Source: JACNIZ01 sp964344765 (lineage in GTDB: Bacteria > Planctomycetota > UBA1135). Taken from it: a stretch of DNA of 64,000 bases. The notes under the pieces were generated by a model, which ran no database searches, was not told where the DNA came from, and was given only the letters and a program-made list of their open reading frames with translations. The stretch is taken from the NCBI GenBank assembly GCA_964344765.1, contig CAYFOM010000005.1:62001-126000 (forward strand), in the 5' to 3' direction. Below are positions 45,844 to 54,282 of the stretch, piece by piece (position 1 is the stretch's first letter; each line of letters starts with the position of its first letter). Both the position numbers and the translations under genes were made by a program.

Positions 45844-48525
45844 CTACAGAGTATTCACTTGGTAATTCGTGAACGCGGACGTTGTCAGGTTGAATGCCTG
45901 AGTCCAAACGGTAATGCCGCTGGCCACCGACGGGATGGAAGCAGCAAGGGACGCGGTACCGGCGGCGTCGGCCGTGGCGGTACCGAGTTGGTGGATGGGC
46001 GCGCTGAGGTCAGCTTGCCCATAAGGGGTTTGGGTGGGACCGGAGCCGGTCAGCGAGTACGCAAACAGCACTTGATCGCCGGTGGTGGCGCCGACGACTT
46101 GCAGCAGCGCTTCTTCGCCGGCTTGTATATGACGGCCGACTAGCTCTTGGCCGGTGGTGGTGTTCACCATGACGCCGTGCTGGTCGTACAACTGCAACAC
46201 CGCATTCGCCGGCAAATCGCCGACGTACGGACCGATGGCCAGCAAGGCTTGACCAGCCGAAGGGCCGGTGGCGCGGGCGCGGAACGACGGTAGATCGCGG
46301 CTCAGGTACAGCGAACCGTTTCCAGGAATCACGGTACCTGGCGGAAAGTTCATCGAAATGTGACCGGTGATCGCCCAACCGCTGACATCGATGGCCAGTG
46401 CGAACGGGTTTTGCAATTCGAGGTATTCCTCAAGCACGTTGCCGGAGGACGGATCCGGATCAGAGGATCCGAAAACGATGCCGATGCCCTCGGGCTGCGG
46501 AACCGGAATGATGCCACCGGATGCCGGTCCATGGGTGGTGTACAAGTGGGCGCGACGCAGCGGCAGGTATTCGTTGAGGATTTGATCCAATCCGCCCTGG
46601 AAGTCCAACGGCAAGCCCCAGCCGGTCCCCCACGCGGCAAAATCCAGCGCCACGTCGGCGGCCATGTCGGCTTGCAATTCGGCAATGCGTTGCTCGTACT
46701 TCAATTGCACCGCCGGGGTCCACGGCGCTTGCAGCTGCTCATCCATCAACGTGCGCAAGCGACGCATGACCATTTCTTGGAGCTCCGGTGATGCGTACAT
46801 CGCATCGATGATCACGCTCCACACGTTGTCGATCTTGCGGTGATTGCGATCGCCGAACAGCGGGTGACTGTAAGGATCGTCGTCGGCCCAAATGGTGTCG
46901 TTCAACACCGCACCGGCGATGGTGTAGTTGCGACCGAAGGTCAGGTCTTTATCCCACGGCAGGTATCGCCACTCGCCGTCGCCTTCGCTGTCGCGATACA
47001 AATAATGGTTTTTATGTAGGTGGTCGTTGTCGTGCATGATCGACGTCGCCGCCAAATAATTCACCATTGCCGGTACGTCGGAATGATCAAACAAATAATC
47101 CGATCGACCGGGTGCGCTTAACGCAACGCCATCCAGAAACGCCTGCAAATCAGAGTGATCTTCATGCTGGCGGGTTTTCTTTTCGACGCCGACGGTAGCA
47201 CTGGTTCCGGCGTTGAACATCTTGTACAGCGCGCCTAATTCATCCAACCCGTTGCGCTGCAAGTAGTCCTCATCGGGCTGTTCAACAAATACAGCGACGG
47301 AATGAAACACGCCGTTTTGCTGAATACGCATCGGGAACGACGCGCAATAGTCAACACCGGCATCGCGATAGGTTTCCCATGCCAGCATGCGACGCACGTA
47401 ACTCTTGTCGGAGTACGTGGTGTTCAGGTTGAACTCCTCCACTCGACCCTCGCCAGGATCAAAGCGGAAATGGAAGCCTGAATGGAAGTCGAACTTGTAA
47501 TTCGGCTTCGGCCATAGCAACGAAGTGCCGCCACGCGCGCGGGTGAAGATGTTGTCGTAAAACTCGCCGTTGAACCACAACGAACTGTACGAACCGGTCG
47601 GTGAAGATGCGGCGATCGGATCTTCGACAAACCATTGCAACACCGGCAAAGGCGTAGTAACCGAGGGATCGCTAATCATCACGCCGAAGTACTCCGGCGA
47701 GTTCTGCGGATCTTGGAACAACGGTGCACGACCGGATTGGCCGCGTTGGTTATGCACGGTCACGTACCAGCGCAACATTTCGCCGGACTGCGCGGTGCCG
47801 CCCGGAATGACGGCGGTCCACAAGCCATCACCGGCAATTGCATCGCCGTTGGTGCCGTCGTCGTACATGGTCTGCGCCGCTTCGGCCCCAAACATCACCC
47901 GAGTGTGCAATGCAGCTGCGACCGAATCGGGCGACAACGACGCCACCACAGTGATGTCGTCGCCGACGTTCGGCAAAGTCGGGCTATAGCTGACGTCTTC
48001 GATCACCGGTTCGCCCAATCCATTGGCGGCGCCCGGCGTCGGCGTCAGAAAGTAAGCGTGATCGCTGGTCGGACCCGGATCGAATACCACACCGAAGGAA
48101 ACGTCGGTGTATTGAGCCGGGTATTCGGGCGCGTATTCGCTGGCGATGGTGGTGCCGTCGGGCTGCACCAAAGCCAAGTACTCGCCGCTTGCTTTGAGTT
48201 TGAAGTTGGTGTGCAGTTCCTGGCCGGCCACTGCGCGGTTTTTGTCGGAGGCGAATACCACGACAAAAGCACCGCTACTCAGCGGGGTCGGCGTAGGGAA
48301 CTGCCACTTGGTCAAATTGGCGGCATCGTCGGTCAGATACCAGCCACCCAGATCCATTGCTGCTCCGGAGTTGCCGAGTTCGATCCAATCGGTGAATTCG
48401 CCGTCTACGTCGGCGAGGTTCTGATCGTTGGATGCAAGGAACTCAGTAATTCCTACTTGCGCGGCCCCAGCAGTTAAGCCGGGCCCGAGCAACAGCAGCG
48501 CCAGAGCAGCAAGGAAAGGATTCAT
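45844..48525 (-). CDS. Secreted CotH-family protein with lamin-tail domains and the shared C-terminal module
   Basis: 893 residues. Signal peptide, then a lamin-tail domain (about 24-140, ITEFLASNDQNLADVDGEFT then DWIEL), a beta domain, a CotH kinase-like domain at about 290-600 (ARGGTSLLWPKPNYKFDF; NHYLYRD then WRYLPWDKDLTFG), a second lamin-tail-like domain (EEYLELQNPFALAIDVSGW) and the C-terminal module (807-893, GSGPTQTPYG, VWTQAF). CotH proteins are atypical kinases in spore coat; in secreted bacterial proteins activity is unproven. It lies 18 bases before the adhesin-like gene and 9 after the next secreted gene. Confidence 0.82.
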   Translation of the reverse strand: MNPFLAALALLLLGPGLTAGAAQVGITEFLASNDQNLADVDGEFTDWIELGNSGAAMDLGGWYLTDDAANLTKWQFPTPTPLSSGAFVVVFASDKNRAVAGQELHTNFKLKASGEYLALVQPDGTTIASEYAPEYPAQYTDVSFGVVFDPGPTSDHAYFLTPTPGAANGLGEPVIEDVSYSPTLPNVGDDITVVASLSPDSVAAALHTRVMFGAEAAQTMYDDGTNGDAIAGDGLWTAVIPGGTAQSGEMLRWYVTVHNQRGQSGRAPLFQDPQNSPEYFGVMISDPSVTTPLPVLQWFVEDPIAASSPTGSYSSLWFNGEFYDNIFTRARGGTSLLWPKPNYKFDFHSGFHFRFDPGEGRVEEFNLNTTYSDKSYVRRMLAWETYRDAGVDYCASFPMRIQQNGVFHSVAVFVEQPDEDYLQRNGLDELGALYKMFNAGTSATVGVEKKTRQHEDHSDLQAFLDGVALSAPGRSDYLFDHSDVPAMVNYLAATSIMHDNDHLHKNHYLYRDSEGDGEWRYLPWDKDLTFGRNYTIAGAVLNDTIWADDDPYSHPLFGDRNHRKIDNVWSVIIDAMYASPELQEMVMRRLRTLMDEQLQAPWTPAVQLKYEQRIAELQADMAADVALDFAAWGTGWGLPLDFQGGLDQILNEYLPLRRAHLYTTHGPASGGIIPVPQPEGIGIVFGSSDPDPSSGNVLEEYLELQNPFALAIDVSGWAITGHISMNFPPGTVIPGNGSLYLSRDLPSFRARATGPSAGQALLAIGPYVGDLPANAVLQLYDQHGVMVNTTTGQELVGRHIQAGEEALLQVVGATTGDQVLFAYSLTGSGPTQTPYGQADLSAPIHQLGTATADAAGTASLAASIPSVASGITVWTQAFNLTTSAFTNYQVNTL

Positions 48526-48534
48526 CAGGCTCGT

Positions 48535-49569
48535 TTAGAGAATGGTTTCCGCCAACGAGTTGGTCAGAGTTCCGCCGGTGGCGGTCAATTCCACAGCCTG
48601 CAGCCATACCGGACGACCCGCAGCACCTGCCGGAATGTTGGCGGTGGTGCTGGCAACGCCGGCTGCATCAGAAGTCAGCGGCGGCAACTGGTAGATCGGG
48701 AACGACAGGTCGGCCATGCCGTACGGAGTGTTGGTCGGGCCTGCGCCTGCCAACGAGTAAGCGATCACGCAGGTTGCACCCGGAGCGGTGTTGGCCACGG
48801 TGAGGTCGGCGGTACCACCAGCAACCAAGTTGGCGACGGCCAGCGACGGACCGAATTCCGGAGTGTCGATGGCGAAGTCATCGAAGTGGAAACCAGTCAA
48901 CAGGCCGGAGCCGGACGAGAACTTGATTTCGTTGAACTTGATGTCCGGCATCAGTTGATCGATGTCGGCCACGCCGGTCGGGAAATCGGAAGTCGGGTTG
49001 GCCCAAACTTGCACGCGGTCATCGCCGGCGAGGAAGTCGATGCGGGTCACGATGTGGTTTTCCAGATCGCAATCGGTGCTCGGGATGATGGTTGCACCGG
49101 TTACCCACGGCTTTTCGATACCGAGCTCAACGCCGCCCCAAGGGCTGCCGATGAACAGAGCTTCTTCGACGAACTGCCAGTTCAAGACAATGCCGCCATA
49201 GAAGTCATCGCCACCGGAGGCGCGCTGCAAGGTGAAGGAAATCCACAGGGTGGTTCCGTCTTTGCCGAGGGTGCCGCCGTCGGTGATCGGACCCAGCGGA
49301 GCCATGTCGATCACGCGGTAGGAGCCTTCGTGCTCGATGTTGGTGGTCAGCATGCCGCCAAGTGCGTCCATTCCGGGCACTTCGACGATGCCGCCGTCCA
49401 AGGCAGCGCCGGACCACCAGGTACCGGCCCAGCCTTTGCCACCATCAAGGCCGCCGATTGGACCGGCGGCATACTCAAACGAGTCGTAGACGATTTCCTG
49501 GTTCTGCGCAGTTGCAGCAGGTGCGGCAACCAGCAGAGCGGGGATGAGGAGAGTCAGGGGATTTTTCAT
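48535..49569 (-). CDS. Secreted protein with lectin-like beta domain and the shared C-terminal module
   Basis: 344 residues from MKNPLTLLIPALLVAA; signal peptide ends near TAQNQ. Residues 25-240 are a beta-rich domain resembling a laminin G/concanavalin-like jelly roll (VYDSFEYAAGPIGGLDGGKG, GGIVLNWQF, TGFHFDDFAIDTPEFG); no catalytic motif is recognised. The last 100 residues are the shared module (GAGPTNTPYG, PVWLQAVE). The gene follows the GH13 gene by four bases, so it is in the same operon. Confidence 0.7.
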   Translation of the reverse strand: MKNPLTLLIPALLVAAPAATAQNQEIVYDSFEYAAGPIGGLDGGKGWAGTWWSGAALDGGIVEVPGMDALGGMLTTNIEHEGSYRVIDMAPLGPITDGGTLGKDGTTLWISFTLQRASGGDDFYGGIVLNWQFVEEALFIGSPWGGVELGIEKPWVTGATIIPSTDCDLENHIVTRIDFLAGDDRVQVWANPTSDFPTGVADIDQLMPDIKFNEIKFSSGSGLLTGFHFDDFAIDTPEFGPSLAVANLVAGGTADLTVANTAPGATCVIAYSLAGAGPTNTPYGMADLSFPIYQLPPLTSDAAGVASTTANIPAGAAGRPVWLQAVELTATGGTLTNSLAETIL

Positions 49570-49573
49570 GTTT

Positions 49574-51754
49574 CTATTGGGAGAAGATGACCGCGGTGTA
49601 CGGACCAATGCTGATCGACGCACTTGCGGGCATGCCGTCCCACGGGATTGAGGATGTCGCGGTTACATCGACTGTGGGGTGACCGCCGAAAAAGGCGTCA
49701 TAACCCGCGTAGTCGCTGTTGAAGCGCACGCGCCATGTTCCGGCGTGCGGGAAGCCAATCCGGTAGTTACTCCAGGACTGGTTGGCGAAGTTGGCGACGA
49801 CGATGACATCGTCGCCAGCGCCACCGTTGCCGTAACGGTGGTAGGCGATCATTTTGTCGCCGTTGTTGACGTGATGAACATTGGTGTTCTGACCTTTAAG
49901 CCCGCTGGTGTTGTTAAACCAGTCGCGGCGCAGGCGAATCAAATCGCGGTAAAGGTCGCGGATGCCGGAGAAGGTGGTGCGCTTGCCCCAATCCAGCGGA
50001 TCGGTGTCGGCAAAGAAACCGTCTTCGAGGAATTCTTGGCCTTGGAATAGCATCGGAATTCCAGGCGCAGTCATGACCAGCGCGGCGCCCAACGTCGAGC
50101 GCTTTTTGGAGTACCACGAATCGGCGTTTCCAGGCCAAATGGATTCCGGCACGCGGCTGCGACCATTGGCCACCTCGTCGTGCGACTCGGTGTAGATCAC
50201 GCGTTCAAACGCATCGCCGTTGAAGTTGTTGGCGATGGAATCGCGCACGTCCCACATGTTGCGACTGTTGTCGTCGGCGGCTTCCAACGCGGCGCGAATC
50301 GGGTGCACGAATTGCGCATCCCATTGCGAATCAAAACCGGCACCGCCACTGCTGGAAGTCTTGGTGATCCAGTTGTTGTCCCACATGTCCTCGGCGATGG
50401 AAATCTTCCAGCCTTGGTTGCCATCGATTTCATCGTTGATCCACTGCATCAGCGACCATGCATCGGGGATGTCCCCCCACGGGCCGTTGCGCATGTAGGA
50501 AGTGGAATCAAAGCGCAAACCGTCGGCGCGATAATGCTCGAGCCAATGCATCGAGTTGTCGCGAATAAACTGACGTACCTCACCGCGCCCATAATCAGGT
50601 CGAGTATCGCCCCATGGAGTGACCGCGCGCTGATCGTTATAGAAGTAAATGCCGCCCCAGCTGCCGCTGCCCCAACCATCGAAACGCCACAGATCCATGT
50701 CGGTCGGCCCCCAATGGTTATTGACCACGTCGATGATCACCGCCATACCGCGCGCGTGAGCTTCGTCGATGAAGGTCTTCAACGCATCGGAGCCACCGTA
50801 AATGGACTCCACTGCAAACGGGTGACCGTAGTTGTAGCCCCACGAGAAGTCGCCGGCGAATTCGGCGATCGGCATTAACTCAATCACGTTGACGCCGAGA
50901 TCGGCCAAATCATCCAACTTCGTCAAAGCCGACGTCAAGTTGCCGGGCAAGCCACCGGGCGAGTCATAAAAAGTGCCGACGTGCATTTCATAGATCACCA
51001 TTTCATTCCAAGGTGGAGTATTGAAATTGTGATTCCATTGAAAGTCAGTGTGATCGACGATGATCGAATCGCCGGTCGAATTGGTCACCTGATTGGCGCG
51101 CGGATCGTTTTTCCAAAGCGTGGTTGAACCATTGCGAATCACGTAGCGGTAATTGCTACCGGCACCAAGATTGCGCACATCGGTAGACCAGTGGCCGTTG
51201 CCTTCCGAGATCAACTCGCTTTCCCAAGCTGACCAACCATTAAAATCACCGGCGACGTGAACCTCGTCGGCATTAGGCGCCCATACACGGAAGGTGGTGC
51301 CGCTTTGACCGCCGTCGTGATAAACGGTGGCGCCTATGCCAGAGCGCGACGAATTCTCGGCTTCGGTGTAATAGGAAATGCCGTAGCTGGTGGTCAGCGA
51401 ATGGCGCACGCCGATCCACCAATAGCCGGACTGAATCGGCGGGTTGGTCGACGAGTCGATGACCAGCATTTCGTTGCTGGTTCCCAAGGTGCGACTGCGA
51501 GCCTGGAAATCGCGCGCCGTCGGCTTGCCGCCCCACTTCAAATACAAATCCGCGTCGTTGCCGACTTGCTCGGTGAGCTGGATGGTCAGTTTGCCGTGCC
51601 AATCCGGCACGTTGACCGGGTAATAGTCGTATTGGAACTGACCGGCACCGGCTGCGCCCTTGCTAGGCGGGGAAATCGCTTGTACCTGTCCCCACAAGCT
51701 TTGTGGGCACAGCATGAGTGCGAAGAAGAGGGGAAGAAGACGGCGGCTGAGCAT
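49574..51754 (-). CDS. Secreted GH13 glucan-branching-enzyme-like protein with PPC and CBM48 domains
   Basis: 726 residues from the ATG at 51754, chosen for its signal peptide (MLSRRLLPLFFALMLCPQSL). A PPC-like beta domain (about 40-140), a CBM48/E-set (TFRVWAPNADEVHVAGDFNG) and the GH13 barrel follow. Catalytic residues: nucleophile in GLRFDSTSYMR, acid/base in WKISIAEDMWD, transition-state Asp in YTESHDEVANG. SHDEV and DPLDWGK point to the branching-enzyme/isoamylase side of GH13. Branching enzymes are normally cytoplasmic, so a secreted form is odd, and it may act on outside alpha-glucan. It lacks the shared C-terminal module. Confidence 0.85.
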   Translation of the reverse strand: MLSRRLLPLFFALMLCPQSLWGQVQAISPPSKGAAGAGQFQYDYYPVNVPDWHGKLTIQLTEQVGNDADLYLKWGGKPTARDFQARSRTLGTSNEMLVIDSSTNPPIQSGYWWIGVRHSLTTSYGISYYTEAENSSRSGIGATVYHDGGQSGTTFRVWAPNADEVHVAGDFNGWSAWESELISEGNGHWSTDVRNLGAGSNYRYVIRNGSTTLWKNDPRANQVTNSTGDSIIVDHTDFQWNHNFNTPPWNEMVIYEMHVGTFYDSPGGLPGNLTSALTKLDDLADLGVNVIELMPIAEFAGDFSWGYNYGHPFAVESIYGGSDALKTFIDEAHARGMAVIIDVVNNHWGPTDMDLWRFDGWGSGSWGGIYFYNDQRAVTPWGDTRPDYGRGEVRQFIRDNSMHWLEHYRADGLRFDSTSYMRNGPWGDIPDAWSLMQWINDEIDGNQGWKISIAEDMWDNNWITKTSSSGGAGFDSQWDAQFVHPIRAALEAADDNSRNMWDVRDSIANNFNGDAFERVIYTESHDEVANGRSRVPESIWPGNADSWYSKKRSTLGAALVMTAPGIPMLFQGQEFLEDGFFADTDPLDWGKRTTFSGIRDLYRDLIRLRRDWFNNTSGLKGQNTNVHHVNNGDKMIAYHRYGNGGAGDDVIVVANFANQSWSNYRIGFPHAGTWRVRFNSDYAGYDAFFGGHPTVDVTATSSIPWDGMPASASISIGPYTAVIFSQ

Positions 51755-51883
51755 GGGGAGAAAATACCGGACTGCACCCCCAAAGGTTTTACCAATGAAA
51801 GAAAATCGGCCGGCTTCTGGCCCAAATTCTACCAGATTTCCTAGGAAATCGCTGATATTTAGCGCCATCCCGCGGCGTTCCGC

Positions 51884-53851
51884 CTACGGCTCGGTGATGG
51901 TCAAAATCTGATCCGCCGACACGTTTTGCAGTGTCTGTACGGTGCCACTCGGCCAGTAGACCTCAATGGTGTCGATCATCACGTTCGGTCCCATGCCGAA
52001 GTGCAAGCGCGAGTGGTTTTGGGTCCAGCGGTGAATGCCGCCTCCCTGCTCGCGGTACTGGGTCACCCCACCGGCGGTAGCGACGACGCGCGCACCGAGG
52101 CCTTCGACGTTGCTGGTCGTGCCCACCAAGTCAATTTGGATCCAGTGATTGGAATTGCCGGTGTTGTGGAATAGCTGGTGGTGGCCTGATTCAGCCAGCA
52201 GCGGACTGGTGCGACCATTGGTCACATAAAGGTCCAAAAAGCCGTCCAGGTCGTAATCGACCATCGACACGCTATCGCCGACGCCGGTCAAAATGCCGTT
52301 GGCCCCACCTGCGTTGGCGACCAAACTGAAGTTGCCGCTGCCGTCGTTTTCGTACAGGCGATTGCCGAGGTTGACGGCAGTGCCGGTACGGACCACGTAA
52401 AGGTCGAGGTCCATGTCGTTATCAAAGTCGCCGGTAACCACCGACGAACCCGGAATGGTCGACTGGTTCATCAACTCGGCCGTCCAACCGGCTTGATCCT
52501 GATCCATCAGCATGTCAGGAGGCGCCGTACCTTCCAGGAAACCAAAGGTGTTGATTTCAGTGATTTCTTCGACCGAACGGATGTAAGCCTGCAGGCGCGC
52601 ACGACTCGGCGCGAACATCGAGACCACCCAAGTATCGGCGTCCCACTCACGACCGATGTAAATGCCCGGCGTGCCCGGTGCGTGGATGTGAATACCACCT
52701 GAAATGTCGTCCTTATGAGACAACTCGAAAGTGGTGTCCGAAGGGTGGGTCCCACTTTCGCCAAGGAAAACGGCGTTTAGATCGGAACCGCTATCCAAAA
52801 CCACCTGAATCGGACCGCGGCAACGGAAGGTGAACCCGATTTCGTTTTGATCCGACAGCAAGTCCATGCGCAAGTTGCTGTTCTTATCGACTTCAACCTG
52901 ACTGAGCTTCCAAAACGGCTCGCGCGCAAAATAGAAGTCGTTGAGCTGATCGCCGTCGAAGTCGCCGGAAGCAACGTCGACCACATCGGAGACGTAATCG
53001 AAACCAAAGATATCGGTGATGTCGGTGATGTCGGTCCAATTGGAAGGCGACAAGCTGTAAATCTTGGTCGGGAAGGTCAGACCGTCCATGTGAACGTCGA
53101 GCAGTCCATCGGAATCGAAGTCGACCAGGTGGGCAAAGTGCGTCGGCTTGCCGGTAGGCACGAAGCCCATCGTCGGCGGCTCTTCCAGGAAGGTGCCGTT
53201 AGGCTGCTGAGTGAATAGCTTGTCTTCGGATTGCGCGCTGTTGAAGTTGGTCGACAACAGGTCCATGCGGCCATCGTTGTTCCAATCCAACCAAAGCGGC
53301 GTACGCCCGCGTCCCGGCGGGTAATCCAAACCGAACTGCACCGCCGATTCGTTCAGCGTGCCGTTGTCGTTGACCCAAAGCTGATTCGGACCAATGCCGG
53401 TACCCGAAACTGCGCCGACCAGTTCGATCAAGTCTTGGTCGCCGTCGCCATCAAAGTCACACCACGCAGCACCGTGCGAATCGACCGGCCCCAAAATGTT
53501 GACCACCGACAAAGTCACGTCAGAAAAGGTGCCGTCGCCGTTGTTCTTCAGCAGAGTTGGGAACTTGGCGTGGTTGCTCTGCCACAGATCCGGGTAGCCG
53601 TCGCCGTTGTAATCACCCCAGGCACCGGCGCCGAAGCTAGGACCACTCCAAGTCGGCCCCATGTCAAAGCTGAGGTCCTCGAACTGATTCAGCATGTTCA
53701 AGTGGCCGCCCTTTTGGTTGCCACCGATTGGCGGCAAACCGTTGTTCGGCGTCGAACGAACTTGAACGTTGCCCGGCGTAGAAATCTGTGCAGCAATTGC
53801 CCCCACCTCGGTGGTCAGGCTTAGGGCAATTAGGGCGGGGATCAGTTGCAT
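51884..53851 (-). CDS. Secreted FG-GAP/VCBS repeat protein with ASPIC/UnbV C-terminus
   Basis: 655 residues, signal peptide (MQLIPALIALSLTTEVGAIA). Repeated FG-GAP blades carry calcium-type D-x-D-x-D-G loops (GDYNGDGYPDLW, DFDGDGDQDLIE, DFDNDMDLDLY, DYDLDGFLDLY), giving a beta-propeller. The last 90 residues are an ASPIC/UnbV domain (HWIQIDLVGTTSNVEGLG; IEVYWPSGTVQTLQNV). Such CRTAC1-like proteins are extracellular and bind partners through the propeller. It lies 129 bases from the GH13 gene on the same strand and lacks the shared C-terminal module. Confidence 0.85.
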   Translation of the reverse strand: MQLIPALIALSLTTEVGAIAAQISTPGNVQVRSTPNNGLPPIGGNQKGGHLNMLNQFEDLSFDMGPTWSGPSFGAGAWGDYNGDGYPDLWQSNHAKFPTLLKNNGDGTFSDVTLSVVNILGPVDSHGAAWCDFDGDGDQDLIELVGAVSGTGIGPNQLWVNDNGTLNESAVQFGLDYPPGRGRTPLWLDWNNDGRMDLLSTNFNSAQSEDKLFTQQPNGTFLEEPPTMGFVPTGKPTHFAHLVDFDSDGLLDVHMDGLTFPTKIYSLSPSNWTDITDITDIFGFDYVSDVVDVASGDFDGDQLNDFYFAREPFWKLSQVEVDKNSNLRMDLLSDQNEIGFTFRCRGPIQVVLDSGSDLNAVFLGESGTHPSDTTFELSHKDDISGGIHIHAPGTPGIYIGREWDADTWVVSMFAPSRARLQAYIRSVEEITEINTFGFLEGTAPPDMLMDQDQAGWTAELMNQSTIPGSSVVTGDFDNDMDLDLYVVRTGTAVNLGNRLYENDGSGNFSLVANAGGANGILTGVGDSVSMVDYDLDGFLDLYVTNGRTSPLLAESGHHQLFHNTGNSNHWIQIDLVGTTSNVEGLGARVVATAGGVTQYREQGGGIHRWTQNHSRLHFGMGPNVMIDTIEVYWPSGTVQTLQNVSADQILTITEP

Positions 53852-54185
53852 CTATGGGGCAGGCGGTGGATTCGGCACGAATTCCCCTCCCGAACTTCCC
53901 TATCGGCTCATTCCTGTGGGGATCCAAGGAAAGGTGAGCAATGAATGGGGATGGGGGAAGGAGATGCAGCTAGCAAGTTCGGACAGGAAGCTAGCCACTG
54001 TGTGATGCTTAAGAGGTATTTTCGCCTATAAAAGTTCCCAAAAATCGAACAATTTGACCGATTTGTAATTTCTCCTAAGCCGCTCATAACGTGAGGGTTA
54101 TGCCCTTGAAGCTGATTTCATGGTGGCGACGCGATCGGCGATGGCTAAGATGACCGCCGCAAAACGGCGTTCAGGCTGTTTCAAA
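53852..54185. other. 334-base intergenic region, AT-rich in part, no gene seen
   Basis: The stretch lies upstream of the FG-GAP gene (-) and of tRNA-Arg (+). Bases 54000-54080 are clearly more AT-rich than the surroundings and hold possible but weak promoter elements for the minus strand. CGCCG/CGGCG forms a short hairpin about 30 bases before the tRNA. I see no small ORF with coding character and no further RNA gene. Confidence 0.5.
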
Positions 54186-54262
54186 GCGCCCGTAGCTCAA
54201 TTGGATAGAGCACCGGATTTCTAATCCGGTGGTTGCAGGTTCGAGTCCTGCCGGGCGCGCCA
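54186..54262 (+). tRNA. tRNA-Arg (anticodon TCT)
   Basis: 77 bases. Acceptor stem GCGCCCG pairs with CGGGCGC; the anticodon stem CCGGA/TCCGG encloses TTTCTAA with anticodon TCT; the T-arm contains GTTCGAGTC. CCA is encoded (54260-54262). It reads AGA codons. Confidence 0.97.
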
Positions 54263-54282
54263 TTCCCCTAGCCAGAAAGGAT

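Noticed and set aside
45082..46143. 353-codon plus-strand frame
   Set aside because: Shadow of the adhesin-like and CotH genes; no coding signature.
54186..54262. tRNA-Arg as an integration site
   Set aside because: No integrase or repeated tRNA 3' end is found near it.
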